DNA of 64,000 bases from Flectobacillus rivi (GTDB taxonomy: Bacteria > Bacteroidota > Bacteroidia > Cytophagales > Spirosomataceae): NCBI RefSeq assembly GCF_030056655.1, contig NZ_JASHIE010000001.1:248001-312000 (forward strand), read 5' to 3'. The position numbers were made by a program, and so were the translations under genes. Each line of letters opens with the position of its first letter. Positions within the stretch are counted from its first letter, which is position 1. A model generated the notes under the pieces. That model was given only the letters and a program-made list of their open reading frames with translations. It was not told the DNA's origin and searched no databases. Shown here in pieces: positions 16,420 through 26,033 of this stretch.

Positions 16420-18849
16420 CTAATTTTTTGAAGGGCCGCCACCTCCACCATTTCCTCCATCATTGGACTGTATGGCTTGTTTTACATTGGTGTTTCCAAA
16501 ATTATAGGTAAGAGAAATTCTGAATCTACGGTTGTCCCAGCGGTAAGTTCCTACGCCTGTTAGTGTCGTAGTTTCCACGTTATTTCTGAAGCTATTAAAG
16601 TTGAATGGGTCTTGTACCAAGAACTTCACAGTAGCTTTTTTGTCCCAAAGCATTTTTTTCAAACCAAAATCAAGACCACCTTGTGGTTTTGAGGTTTGAA
16701 AACCCCAAGTTTCGCCTGAGTTATACCAGCCCGAGATTTCTCCTGAAAGAGTTTTGTTTAAGGTAAAAGTATGCTGCATATAAGCCCCATGATATAGCTG
16801 ACTAATATCTACCACAGTACTTTCTCTTTTGTAATTATAGACATTGATACCACCCCAAATGTTCAAATTTACACTCCACCATTTTGTTGGGTTAAATGGT
16901 ACTGATGCATCAACACTCCACCAACCAATTTTTCCATTGACATTTTCCATCGATTCACGAATGACACGGCGCCCAGGAATCAAGACTGAGTCAACATCAA
17001 AAACCTCTGTTGAAAACTGATTAACAGACACATAGTTTAAAGAAAAACTATATTTGTCTTTAATCGTATTGGTCAAACTGATCGTGTTATTAAGCGATGG
17101 CAAAATGGTTGGGTTACCTGCCACATAGCTTTGTGGTGAGAAAAATCTCTTGAAAGTGTTAAATACATCGTCGTTAGGTCGGTTGATACGACGGCTATAT
17201 CCCAACGAAATTGCATAGTCTTTCGAAACCTTTTGGTTCAAAGTCAGTGTCGGGAAAAGGTTTAAATAATCCTGCTGAGTCAATTTATTCCCTTCTCTGT
17301 TCAAACCTTGGTTATTGGTTTGTTCGGCTCTCAAACCTGCCTGAATGCTCAAACTTTTGGTCAACTCGCTGTTTATCATCACATAACCCGCCGAAATTAA
17401 CTCGTTGAACTTGAAGAATGAACTTACCAAAGCTCCATTGTCACGGAAGTTATCACTAAAGTCGTTGGTTTTCTTCGAATAACTAGCCTTAATTCCTGTT
17501 TCTATTTTAGTTTTTGCAGTAAGCTTTTTGATAAAATCTGCCTTCAAAACAAAGGTATTACCATTGGCTGGAAAAAGTATCTGGTTATTCGCTACAGAAG
17601 GGCTTGCATCGTTTTGCGTGGTAGTTGTTACAAATTTATCATCCCAACTTTTCGAGTTCAAAATCACATCAAAATCTACAGTCAATTCAGTGCCTGACGT
17701 ATCTATTTTTTGCTTCAGGTGGGTATTAAATGTGTAATTATCGAAAGTAGCTTCACGGTTTCTTTCTGTCAATAAACTTTGACGAATCGTTTCGGTTACG
17801 GATTGTTGGTTGTACGAACGCTCCATAGGGCTAAAAGTATTAGACCATTGTCCAGAGAAACCTACGGTAGTCTTTTTCGAAAGATCATAATCAAAGCCAA
17901 TTTTAGCACTCCAGTTTTCAAAATTTCCTTTTGCCAAACCTGTAATTACTCGCTTTTCTAATACAGAGCCCGTTTCTGACAAAAAGTTTTGAACTTGGTC
18001 TTCTGAATTATACCAAGCAGCATATTGACGGTTGATATTCCCGAAAACGACATATTTTTCACGACGTGAGTTTATCGTGAGTCCCTGTCCATTTTTGGGC
18101 AAACCACCTACGCCCTTGTAGTGGCTATATCCTGCGTTGAGGTCTAAAGTATAATTTGTACCAAAATTTTTGCCTTTTTTAGTCTTGATATTGATAATAC
18201 CACTCGAACCAGAAGCATCAAAACGAGCAGATGGGTTGGCGATAATTTCAATTTTTTCAATATCTTCACTTTTCAGTGTTTTCAAGAAATTAGCAAGTTG
18301 TTCATCCGTAAGGTAGGTTTTACGGTCGTCAATCATGATGAGAACGCCATCTTTTCCTTTCAATTTGATAGTTTCAGTGTTTCGATCTACGGTAACACCA
18401 GGCACTTTTTCCATCAGCTCCAAACCATTGAGCCCTGCTGCCGTTGGACTAGCCTCCACATTCATAATCATTTTGTCACCATCACGCTCAATCAGTTGCT
18501 TACGAGCGGTTACTTGTACCTCGCCCAAAGTTTGTGTTTCTGCTTTGAGTTGGATCGTTCCAACATCCATCGTTTTGCCTGACTCTAGGTTGATTATTTG
18601 AAAGGATTTCTGAAAACCTACCGCCGAAACCTGTAATAGATAGGCTTGAGGTTTTAATCCTGTAAATTCAAATTTTCCATCTACATCGGCAGCTTCACCT
18701 TTCACTAAGCTCGAATCCTTTGTGTTTAATACCAATACATTGGCAAACGAAGCTGCTTGTTGTTTGTCGTCTACAATTTTACCTTTAATCTGTCCTAAGC
18801 TAGAATAGGTTATAAAGAGGCTTAGAATTAAGTTGATGAGGTTTTTCAT
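16420..18849 (-). CDS. TonB-dependent outer-membrane beta-barrel protein (OMP_b-brl_3 type)
   Basis: An 809-residue outer-membrane protein: signal peptide, a carboxypeptidase-regulatory-like domain (about 20-105; GQIKGKIVDDKQQAASFANV), a plug (about 120-220; GLNGLELMEKVPGVTVDRN and ARFDASGSSGIINIKTKKG) and a beta-barrel of the type found in Bacteroidota proteins near regulators. The C-terminus is unusual: the barrel ends at FRISLTYNFGNTNVK and is followed by a tail with GGNGGGGG. The ligand is unknown. The gene stands alone, with a terminator after it. Confidence 0.88.
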   Translation of the reverse strand: MKNLINLILSLFITYSSLGQIKGKIVDDKQQAASFANVLVLNTKDSSLVKGEAADVDGKFEFTGLKPQAYLLQVSAVGFQKSFQIINLESGKTMDVGTIQLKAETQTLGEVQVTARKQLIERDGDKMIMNVEASPTAAGLNGLELMEKVPGVTVDRNTETIKLKGKDGVLIMIDDRKTYLTDEQLANFLKTLKSEDIEKIEIIANPSARFDASGSSGIINIKTKKGKNFGTNYTLDLNAGYSHYKGVGGLPKNGQGLTINSRREKYVVFGNINRQYAAWYNSEDQVQNFLSETGSVLEKRVITGLAKGNFENWSAKIGFDYDLSKKTTVGFSGQWSNTFSPMERSYNQQSVTETIRQSLLTERNREATFDNYTFNTHLKQKIDTSGTELTVDFDVILNSKSWDDKFVTTTTQNDASPSVANNQILFPANGNTFVLKADFIKKLTAKTKIETGIKASYSKKTNDFSDNFRDNGALVSSFFKFNELISAGYVMINSELTKSLSIQAGLRAEQTNNQGLNREGNKLTQQDYLNLFPTLTLNQKVSKDYAISLGYSRRINRPNDDVFNTFKRFFSPQSYVAGNPTILPSLNNTISLTNTIKDKYSFSLNYVSVNQFSTEVFDVDSVLIPGRRVIRESMENVNGKIGWWSVDASVPFNPTKWWSVNLNIWGGINVYNYKRESTVVDISQLYHGAYMQHTFTLNKTLSGEISGWYNSGETWGFQTSKPQGGLDFGLKKMLWDKKATVKFLVQDPFNFNSFRNNVETTTLTGVGTYRWDNRRFRISLTYNFGNTNVKQAIQSNDGGNGGGGGPSKN

Positions 18850-19049
18850 TATTTAGAGAAGTTTAATTTCTCCAACAGATGCTCAAACTCATACTGATGT
18901 TGCATCAGGTTTAGCAAAATTTTACGCCATCCTCAAAAATATCAAACAACCCTTTAAAAATCAAAGCATTATTTTTTAGGTTTAAAGGATAAAAAAATGA
19001 CCCTAATGAACAAATACTTATCTTTTTTATTTTTGTTTGCTCCTAAAAA

Positions 19050-19982
19050 CTAAAGAATCACCTTTGTTTTATTGCCTCCCAAATTGAGTCTAAATTTTAG
19101 CGCTACTGTGTAAAACGACTGTTTCTCGAAGCCTTCAGTTGGGTTTTCGCCAATGGTATAATCAAATCCAATTTGGCTCATTTTTTTACCATCCGCAGAG
19201 GTAAAAAATGTATAATTGAGACTAGTATTTAAAAACTGCTGCGTACTATTTTTCACATCAGAAACCGTTTGGTAATAATTGTAGCGATATTGCCAGTCGA
19301 GAGATAAGTCCAGCTTTCCTTTTAGGCTATTGTTGGAAGGATAAAACGTAATATCTGTCGAGATACGTCCGAATGCACGATAAATATTACCTGCCGAAAG
19401 GTGAGTTTCGGAGTAAGTACGATTTTCATTTTCGATACCAATATAGGGCGTGTACACAAAACTCAGTCTACTTCCAAGGCTCACAGGATGGTTGGGAATC
19501 CAAAAATATTTAGGATTCATATCCTTAAAAGCAAAAACAGGAGTCAAATAAAAGTTGCTTTGAAAAGAAGCATTTTGCTTGATTTTATCTTCCATAAACT
19601 TGAAAGATTGCACCAAAACGGGAGACCATTTTTTATGTTCTAAACTATTCATTCTCCATTCGGTTGCGACACCACCAATCCAGACACTTTGAGGCTTATC
19701 AATCAAGGTATTTCGATGCAACTCCATGTACGGGATTACCGACAATGTCCCTTGAGGATGATGATAAGCACTATAACCAATGGCCATGTCTAGTAGCCAA
19801 GATGCAGATTTTTCTTGTGGTTTGGTAAATGTGATAACAGCGGGTTTTGCCCAATCTTCTTTCGTTTGAAAGGATTTTCGAATCGTAAAGCGGTCTACAA
19901 CCTTGTTTTGAGCTTGAGTAGAAAAGTGAGCAGAAATACTACTTAAAACGATAATAATTAAACGTAAATTTAGTTTGTTCAT
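19050..19982 (-). CDS. Hypothetical outer-membrane beta-barrel protein
   Basis: A 310-residue protein with a signal peptide (cut after STQAQ). The mature part has alternating hydrophobic strands with aromatic girdles (SLDWQYRYNYYQTV, QFLNTSLNYTFFTS, QSFYTVALKFRLNLGG), which suggests a 10-14-strand barrel in the outer membrane. No family is recognised. I took the ATG at 19982, because an in-frame TTG upstream adds only two residues. It has no same-strand neighbour close enough for an operon. Confidence 0.7.
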   Translation of the reverse strand: MNKLNLRLIIIVLSSISAHFSTQAQNKVVDRFTIRKSFQTKEDWAKPAVITFTKPQEKSASWLLDMAIGYSAYHHPQGTLSVIPYMELHRNTLIDKPQSVWIGGVATEWRMNSLEHKKWSPVLVQSFKFMEDKIKQNASFQSNFYLTPVFAFKDMNPKYFWIPNHPVSLGSRLSFVYTPYIGIENENRTYSETHLSAGNIYRAFGRISTDITFYPSNNSLKGKLDLSLDWQYRYNYYQTVSDVKNSTQQFLNTSLNYTFFTSADGKKMSQIGFDYTIGENPTEGFEKQSFYTVALKFRLNLGGNKTKVIL

Positions 19983-20437
19983 GTGCAACGCAATTTTGGG
20001 ATATTCTGGGCAATTGCGTGATTTATTAAAATTTCCTTAAAAATGAATTTGTAAAATAAAATGAAAAATGAGTGGTTGATAAATCGCTAAAAATTCTCCA
20101 TGTTTCACAACTCTATCTTTATAAGATACAATTACCCGATACTTCAATACCTTCTTTTCTTGAAAATACGGTTGCTAAGTGGGTTTGGCAAACACGGGGG
20201 TATTTCTTCCTACCCCGCTTTATGAATTTTAAGCTCTCTTTAAGTGAAATTAAAAGAGAATCTATTTTGTCAACCGAGTTTTACCTTATTTCCAAAATCA
20301 CATAAGAAAGGACTTTCACCACGAACTAGATGTAGTTGATAACAAAATATTGATAGACATCAAAGTAGTTAGTAGCTTCAAACAGATATTCAAAATAGAG
20401 GGATATTGGTTACAATAGGTTTTAAACATCATACAGG
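19983..20437. other. Intergenic stretch without recognised features
   Basis: This 455-base divergent gap probably holds promoters for the genes on both sides. No convincing -33/-7 pair was found. A 77-codon frame in it has no domain, no signal and unusual composition, and was not accepted as a gene. Confidence 0.5.
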
Positions 20438-21169
20438 ATGAAAAGATTTTTTACAATTCTGCTACTTATGACTGCCTTTTATGCGCAGGCGCAAACAGAA
20501 GTTGAGCTACAGGATACCACCAGCGCAAAATTTACAGCTCAAAGTACTCCACAGCTTAGAATAAGCCTTGGATTACCGTCTTCTTGTTTGGAGTTTATTT
20601 CTTTTCCTAGGTTACAATCATACTTAGAAGCTTACAATGCCAAACCGAATTTGTTTGTAGGATACATTCCATTACAAGTTAATTTGCTATACAATCGCTT
20701 TAAGTTTGATTTAGGTATCAATTATAGCACCACAAGCGGAGGTAAATCTTATGGCTCATTTGAGAGTAAATCAAGTGCAAATACCGCGACATTCACGATT
20801 GGATATGCTTTTTTGGCTGATCGCAATAATTACTTTTACCTTAATGGAGGAATAGGGTATGCTAGCTATAATCAGTACATTACAAGAGTAAAAACCTCAA
20901 GTAATAATGTAAACTACCCTTTGCCAAACACGCTTGGTCAAGGAGTTAATTTTGCACTGAATCAACCATTTATGGATTTTGGTATCGAGTTTTTTAATAG
21001 AACACCTCAAAAATCAGCAGGAGGTTCCTTTAAAGCTGGTTACAGGCTAGGATTTAATAGTGTCCCATGGGAACTAAAATATAGCCCATCTCAAGATGGA
21101 TTACCAAGTGATAAAATCTCCAATTTTTATATACAAGTGATGTTACATTTTGGGCATAAAAAACTTTGA
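20438..21169 (+). CDS. Outer-membrane beta-barrel protein
   Basis: A 243-residue protein with a clear signal peptide (MKRFFTILLLMTAFYAQAQ). The mature chain has about ten alternating strands with aromatic ends (NLLYNRFKFDLGINYST, NYFYLNGGIGYASYN, FYIQVMLHFGHK), typical of small Bacteroidota barrels. It begins a run of four genes with tiny gaps (3, 5 and 39 bases) that includes a histidine kinase and a LytTR regulator, so it may be a sensor input or a target of that system. Confidence 0.78.
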   Translation: MKRFFTILLLMTAFYAQAQTEVELQDTTSAKFTAQSTPQLRISLGLPSSCLEFISFPRLQSYLEAYNAKPNLFVGYIPLQVNLLYNRFKFDLGINYSTTSGGKSYGSFESKSSANTATFTIGYAFLADRNNYFYLNGGIGYASYNQYITRVKTSSNNVNYPLPNTLGQGVNFALNQPFMDFGIEFFNRTPQKSAGGSFKAGYRLGFNSVPWELKYSPSQDGLPSDKISNFYIQVMLHFGHKKL

Positions 21170-21172
21170 CAA

Positions 21173-21586
21173 ATGACTATGAGCTTCTATATAAATGTAT
21201 TTTACGCGTTGGTATGGGCTAGTTTGAGATTCACTAGCGCAGATGCCCCCAAAGCTAAACTATTTATTTTGCGAGAAAGAGAATTTTGGGGCAGTAGCGT
21301 TTCAATCATCATTCAGAGTAAAAAAATTACAGAATTATCTCAAAATAGATATATCGAAATTGAGCTTCCTGCAGAATCTACAGTAATCGAAATTTCAAGA
21401 AATATTCAGGAAAAAATTGAGGTAAAAGCGGTTATTAACCTTGAAGCAAATAAAACCTATTATTTAAAAATATATCGAGAATTGGACTATTTCAAAGACC
21501 AGATCATGCTTGGGAGATTAGGTGCTCAATCAGCCCAACAGGAGCTCAAGCACATGAAGAAATATGATTTTTCTGCCATACCTTAA
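21173..21586 (+). CDS. Small secreted protein, DUF2846-like
   Basis: A 137-residue protein with an N-terminal hydrophobic segment (FYALVWASLRFTSADA), then KAKLFILREREFWGSSVSI and repeated beta-strand units ending in a charged helix. The phrase order, a basic strand followed by ITEL, then ELPAESTVIEIS and LEANKTYYLKIY, resembles DUF2846 proteins, though I am not certain. It begins 3 bases after the barrel gene and ends 5 bases before the kinase gene, so all are co-transcribed. Confidence 0.6.
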   Translation: MTMSFYINVFYALVWASLRFTSADAPKAKLFILREREFWGSSVSIIIQSKKITELSQNRYIEIELPAESTVIEISRNIQEKIEVKAVINLEANKTYYLKIYRELDYFKDQIMLGRLGAQSAQQELKHMKKYDFSAIP

Positions 21587-21591
21587 AATCA

Positions 21592-22611
21592 ATGAATCAA
21601 AAAAATATCAAAAAGCTTAGCTTTCTCGCACCAATTGGTTTAGCTTTTTATTGGCTTATTCTCCTGAAAGCTTCCGCTATGCCCGAATCCAAAGAAGGTT
21701 TCATTTTGCAAAGTGGCTATATAAAATATCTATTAGGTTGGATTGGTATTTCCTTGCTGGTGGTAGGGTTGGCATATATTCATTATAAATGGGTTTTTCT
21801 TAAAATTGTTTATCATCATAATCCTGCTGTTCAAGCCCTTTGGTTTCCTTGGGTCTCAATGTTGCTATGGCTTATTTTTGAGCTCTTACAATTTCGAACA
21901 GGGCATTTTGAAGGATACATTGATGAAAACATTCTCATCAGTCTTCTTGGATTGGTGTTGATTTTGATGGTAGCCTATTTATGTGACTATATACGAACCA
22001 AACAACTTCAGACACAATTGCTTCAAAGTAAGTCAGAAGCTGACCTTCATGCGCTCAAGGCACAAATTAACCCTCACTTCCTGTTCAATGTCCTAAATAC
22101 CGTTTATAACCAAGCAAGCCTAGAAGAAAGTCCTAACACTGCTGATATGATTCTGAAGATTTCTGATTTATTAAGATTTGCTATTGAAGAAGCTCCCAAA
22201 AGTAAGATTCCTCTGGATAAAGAAATCTCTTTTCTACAAAATTATATTGATTTACAAAAAGCTAGACTTCCACAAAATCCAATGATTGAGCTAGACTTTC
22301 AATGGGAAATTTCTCCTAATAAATTCGTCGTTTCTCCTATGCTATTAATGCCCTTAGCAGAAAATGCTTTTCGCTATGGTCTCAGTCTATCACACCCTTG
22401 CTACATTCGCCTTTCTGCTATTTTAGAACAACAAACGTTGAAGTTTTCAATCGAAAATAGCAATTTTGCTGTTGGTCGAGAGGGACTTGGCACTGGTCTC
22501 AAACAAGTTCAAGAAAGACTTAAACTAGAATACAATAATCAAAATGAGTTTCATATTCAGAAAAACGACAAAACCTTTAGTGTTCAGTTGAAACTTAATC
22601 TTGGTAATTAG
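21592..22611 (+). CDS. LytS/YehU-type sensor histidine kinase
   Basis: A 339-residue inner-membrane kinase. About four membrane helices (residues 12-130) are followed by a His_kinase domain with the phospho-acceptor His162 in QINPHFLFNVLNTVYNQ, the N-box PLAENAFRYGL and the G-box GLGTGLKQVQERL. It would phosphorylate the LytTR regulator encoded 39 bases downstream. The signal is unknown; the loops outside the membrane are short, so the input may be a membrane state or the barrel protein encoded upstream. Confidence 0.93.
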   Translation: MNQKNIKKLSFLAPIGLAFYWLILLKASAMPESKEGFILQSGYIKYLLGWIGISLLVVGLAYIHYKWVFLKIVYHHNPAVQALWFPWVSMLLWLIFELLQFRTGHFEGYIDENILISLLGLVLILMVAYLCDYIRTKQLQTQLLQSKSEADLHALKAQINPHFLFNVLNTVYNQASLEESPNTADMILKISDLLRFAIEEAPKSKIPLDKEISFLQNYIDLQKARLPQNPMIELDFQWEISPNKFVVSPMLLMPLAENAFRYGLSLSHPCYIRLSAILEQQTLKFSIENSNFAVGREGLGTGLKQVQERLKLEYNNQNEFHIQKNDKTFSVQLKLNLGN

Positions 22612-22650
22612 GCTAAAGATATTTGGCACACTAAAACCTAAAACATTCCT

Positions 22651-23328
22651 ATGAACTGTATTATCCTCGATGACGAACCAGCTGCCGTTGCTATTCTTGA
22701 AAGATATATTCAAAAAGTACCCGATTTCCAGCACCTTCAGTCCTTCCACAGTCCGATGGAAGCGTTGGGTTTTATCAAACAAAAGGCGGTTGAATTAGTA
22801 TTTTTAGACATTCAAATGCCCGATTTATTGGGAACTGACCTAGCCAAACTTTTACCCAAAGGAACACAAGTGATTTTTACTACTGCTTTTTCTGATTATG
22901 CTGTAGAAGGATTTTCTTTGAGGGCTGTTGATTATCTCCTAAAGCCAATTAGTTTTCCGAGGTTTCTGGAAGCATGTAATCGTGCACTAGAGAATAGGAC
23001 GCAGCGTAATTCTACAAACGAATACTTTTTTGTAAAGGATGGACATGATTGGATAAAAATTATCTGGAAGAATGTACAGTTTATTCAGTCCGATGGTAAT
23101 CTATTATATATTCATGAAAAAGATAAAAAAGTCATCACTCGAATGCCCCTCAAAGATATTGTTCATCTTTTGCCTTCTCAAGAGTTTATCCGTGTCCATA
23201 AATCATTTATTGTTTCATTATCGGCAATCCACCGAATTGAGCGCCATCAGTTACATTTATCTAATGTAGTTGTTCCGATTGCTACCACTTATAAAGATGT
23301 TATTGAAAAACACTTTGGTTTAAAATAA
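22651..23328 (+). CDS. LytTR family response regulator
   Basis: A 225-residue regulator. The receiver domain has the acidic pair Asp7/Asp8, phospho-acceptor Asp53 (VFLDIQMPDLLG) and the conserved Lys98 (DYLLKPI). The C-terminal LytTR DNA-binding domain (about 125-225) has the LKDIVHLLPSQEFIRVHKSFIV pattern. It is the partner of the kinase encoded just upstream. Its targets may include the barrel gene at the head of the operon, but no repeated binding site was identified. Confidence 0.93.
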   Translation: MNCIILDDEPAAVAILERYIQKVPDFQHLQSFHSPMEALGFIKQKAVELVFLDIQMPDLLGTDLAKLLPKGTQVIFTTAFSDYAVEGFSLRAVDYLLKPISFPRFLEACNRALENRTQRNSTNEYFFVKDGHDWIKIIWKNVQFIQSDGNLLYIHEKDKKVITRMPLKDIVHLLPSQEFIRVHKSFIVSLSAIHRIERHQLHLSNVVVPIATTYKDVIEKHFGLK

Positions 23329-23425
23329 CCATTTGTCAACTCGCCAATTTTCAAATTTTCAAACCTCAAAAGCACTCTTATCTAAACTTTTCGGCTGGTT
23401 ATTATCTTTTTCGGAGGAATGGACG

Positions 23426-23433
23426 TAATTTTG
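23426..23433 (+). promoter_or_regulatory. Possible -7 element of lepA
   Basis: TAATTTTG matches TAnnTTTG and lies 32 bases before the small leader frame and 88 before the lepA start codon. The -33 region is poor, so support is moderate. Confidence 0.4.
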
Positions 23434-23464
23434 TAAATACAATTTGAAGAATTGTGGGTTTACG

Positions 23465-23524
23465 ATGCCTAAGGTATCAAAAAGCATCGCAAAAGAAACA
23501 ACAGATAAATTAAACGAAACGTGA
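23465..23524 (+). CDS. Possible 19-codon leader frame overlapping lepA
   Basis: ATG at 23465 opens a frame of 19 codons (MPKVSKSIAKETTDKLNET) whose TGA overlaps the GTG start of lepA in the sequence GTGA (23521-23524). It is in another frame than lepA, so it is not an extension of it. The overlap suggests translational coupling, which could help the weak GTG start. It may also be chance. Confidence 0.35.
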   Translation: MPKVSKSIAKETTDKLNET

Positions 23525-25308
23525 AAAACATTCGTAATTTTTGCATTATTGCACATATTGACCACGGCAAAAGTACTCTAGCCGACCGTTTGATTGAATT
23601 TACTAATACTGTTCAAAAGCGTGATATGCAAGCTCAGCTTTTGGATGATATGGACTTGGAACGTGAACGTGGTATTACTATCAAGTCACACGCTATCCAA
23701 ATGAACTATCAATACGGCGACGAGAGTTATACTTTTAACCTCATCGACACTCCAGGACACGTTGACTTTTCTTATGAAGTTTCTCGCTCAATTGCTGCCT
23801 GCGAAGGAGCATTATTGATTGTTGATGCTTCACAAGGTATCGAAGCTCAAACTATCTCAAACCTTTTCTTGGCCTTGAATCATGACTTGGTAATTATTCC
23901 AGTTTTGAATAAAATCGACCTTCCAGGAGCGATGCCTGAAGAAGTAAAAGACCAAGTAGTAGATCTTTTGGGTTGTGACCGTGACGAAATTATTCATGCT
24001 TCAGGAAAAGAAGGTATTGGTATCAAAGATATTTTGGATGCAATCGTTGAGCGTGTACCTGCACCAAAAGGCAATCCAGATTCTGAATTACAAGCACTTA
24101 TCTTCGACTCGGTATTTAACTCATTCCGTGGTATCGAAGTAATTTTCCGTGTATATAATGGTACTATCAAAAAAGGTGATAAAGTAAAATTCGTAGCCAC
24201 TGGCAAAGAATATACCGCCGATGAAATTGGTACGCTCCGTTTTGATAAAGAACCTAAATCAGAAGTAAGAGCAGGTGACGTAGGTTACTTGATTTCAGGT
24301 ATTAAAGATGCCAAAGAAGTAAAAGTTGGTGATACGATCACACACCGCGACAAACCTTGCTTGGATATGATTCAAGGTTTTGAAGAGGTAAAACCAATGG
24401 TATTTGCGGGTATTTATCCTGTAGACACCACCGAGTTTGAGGATCTTCGTGATGCGATGGAGAAATTGCAATTGAACGATGCCTCGTTGGTGTGGGAGCC
24501 CGAAACTTCTGCTGCCTTAGGATTTGGTTTCCGTTGTGGTTTCTTGGGTATGTTGCACATGGAAATCGTTCAGGAGCGTTTGGAACGTGAATTTGACATG
24601 ACAGTAATCACAACTGTACCTTCAGTAAAATTCAAAGTAAATACAACAAACGAAGGTGAAATTTGGGTATCTGCTCCGTCTGAGTTACCAGACCCTAACA
24701 AAATTGATAGCGTAGAAGAACCATTCATCAAAGCGCAAATCATCTCGAAGTCTGAGTATGTGGGTTCGATTATGAAGCTTTGTATGGACAAACGTGGTAT
24801 TCTCAAAAATCAAATTTACTTGACTTCTGACCGTGTTGAGTTACAGTTTGATATGCCACTTTCTGAAGTTGTATTTGACTTCTTTGACAAATTGAAAACT
24901 ATCTCTCGTGGATACGCTTCATTGGATTATGAATTCAAAGGCTATGAAGAAAGTGACATGGTGAAGCTTGACATTATGCTCAATGCAGAACCAGTCGATG
25001 CGCTTTCTGCAATTGTACACCGTGAAAAAGCTTACGAATGGGGTAAACGTTTGTGCGAAAAGTTAAGAGAATTATTACCTCGCCAACAGTTCGAAATCGC
25101 TATTCAAGCAGCAATCGGTCAAAAAATCATTGCTCGTGAAACGGTTAAAGCGCTTCGTAAAGACGTATTAGCAAAATGTTACGGTGGTGACATTTCTCGT
25201 AAACGTAAATTATTGGAAAAACAGAAAAAAGGTAAGAAAAGAATGCGTCAAGTAGGTAACGTAGAAATTCCTCAAGAAGCATTTATGGCTGTATTGAAAC
25301 TAGACTAG
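23521..25308 (+). CDS. lepA: Elongation factor 4 (LepA)
   Basis: A 595-residue ribosome-bound GTPase of normal length. The G-domain has AHIDHGKSTLADR, DTPGH and NKID; domain 2 and the G'-less arrangement typical of LepA follow, and the unique C-terminal domain contains YGGDISRKRKLLEKQKKGKKR. LepA binds ribosomes and helps translation and subunit assembly. The start is GTG, as the first codons MKNIRNFCIIAHIDHG match the family start and no in-frame ATG is near. The gene is followed by two strong hairpins. Confidence 0.97.
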   Translation: MKNIRNFCIIAHIDHGKSTLADRLIEFTNTVQKRDMQAQLLDDMDLERERGITIKSHAIQMNYQYGDESYTFNLIDTPGHVDFSYEVSRSIAACEGALLIVDASQGIEAQTISNLFLALNHDLVIIPVLNKIDLPGAMPEEVKDQVVDLLGCDRDEIIHASGKEGIGIKDILDAIVERVPAPKGNPDSELQALIFDSVFNSFRGIEVIFRVYNGTIKKGDKVKFVATGKEYTADEIGTLRFDKEPKSEVRAGDVGYLISGIKDAKEVKVGDTITHRDKPCLDMIQGFEEVKPMVFAGIYPVDTTEFEDLRDAMEKLQLNDASLVWEPETSAALGFGFRCGFLGMLHMEIVQERLEREFDMTVITTVPSVKFKVNTTNEGEIWVSAPSELPDPNKIDSVEEPFIKAQIISKSEYVGSIMKLCMDKRGILKNQIYLTSDRVELQFDMPLSEVVFDFFDKLKTISRGYASLDYEFKGYEESDMVKLDIMLNAEPVDALSAIVHREKAYEWGKRLCEKLRELLPRQQFEIAIQAAIGQKIIARETVKALRKDVLAKCYGGDISRKRKLLEKQKKGKKRMRQVGNVEIPQEAFMAVLKLD

Positions 25309-25318
25309 CATTAAATGA

Positions 25319-25369
25319 GAAAGAGGATTTTTTGAATAATGACTATTTTTCAAAAAATCCTCTTTCTTT
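25319..25369 (+). terminator. Terminator after lepA
   Basis: An 18-bp perfect stem (25319-25336 with 25349-25366) that begins GAAAGAGGATTTTTTGAA and ends TCCTCTTTC before TTTA. Confidence 0.85.
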
Positions 25370-25370
25370 A

Positions 25371-25414
25371 TAAACGACAAAAGCTCAAACGTAAGTTTGG
25401 GCTTTTGTCGTTTA
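25371..25414. terminator. Second hairpin after lepA
   Basis: A 20-bp stem (25371-25390 with 25395-25414) around the tetraloop GTAA, with a single wobble pair. It starts TAAACGACAAAAGC. Together with the preceding stem it gives two strong hairpins in tandem. Confidence 0.75.
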
Positions 25415-25530
25415 TATACTGCCGATTTAACCCGTATTCACCTAACTTCACTCATATACTTATCCAATCTTTCTCATTCTTATAGGTAATAATTCCTTCT
25501 ATCTTGCTATCAATCAAAACCGTAAGCAAC

Positions 25531-25992
25531 ATGGAAAAGTTAACAATAAAAAAGCAGCTTTTTGAAAAAGCAATTCAACAGCAACAAACCTTAGTAAGAG
25601 ATATTCAAAAACGTCTTTCTGACTTAAAAGAAAGTATTACCTCTTTAGAAGTTGGAAGTTTCGGAGGAAGTGACGACGCTCGTCGAGAAGAAGATGTTGA
25701 AGATATTCAGCAAGAAAAAATCCACTTAGCTAATGCTAAAGCAGAGCTAAATAAACTCGAAGCATTATTTCGAGATGTACAAATCGACGCTAAAGTTGGT
25801 GTGGGAAGTATTGTAAAAACGGAGCAGTTTAATTTTGTATTCGCGATAAATATGCCTCAAATAGAATTAAATAACGAACGTTTTATGCTAGTATCAGACC
25901 AAGCACCAGTATTTAAAGCACTCGAGGGAAAAACTGTTGGGGAGCAGGCACAAATCAATCGTCATTATTATACGATAAAGGAGATTTTTTAA
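25531..25992 (+). CDS. GreA/GreB-like transcription elongation factor family protein
   Basis: A 153-residue protein. Residues 1-75 form a long charged coiled coil (KKQLFEKAIQQQQTLVRD and IQQEKIHLANAKAELNKLEALF) and residues 90-153 a small beta domain (KVGVGSIVKTEQFNFVFAIN, then GKTVGEQAQINRHYYTIKEIF). This is the two-part layout of Gre factors, which rescue stalled RNA polymerase. The acidic coil tip is present in the form GGSDDARREEDVEDI. The ATG at 25531 is preferred to a TTG 27 bases upstream. Confidence in the exact subfamily is limited. Confidence 0.75.
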   Translation: MEKLTIKKQLFEKAIQQQQTLVRDIQKRLSDLKESITSLEVGSFGGSDDARREEDVEDIQQEKIHLANAKAELNKLEALFRDVQIDAKVGVGSIVKTEQFNFVFAINMPQIELNNERFMLVSDQAPVFKALEGKTVGEQAQINRHYYTIKEIF

Positions 25993-26033
25993 GATACAAA
26001 AATATGAGTTATCCCTAACTTAGTGATTGAGCG

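Noticed and set aside
20072..20305. A 77-codon plus-strand frame between two divergent barrel genes
   Set aside because: No domain, no signal peptide, odd composition, and no ribosome site; it probably overlaps promoters of the flanking genes.
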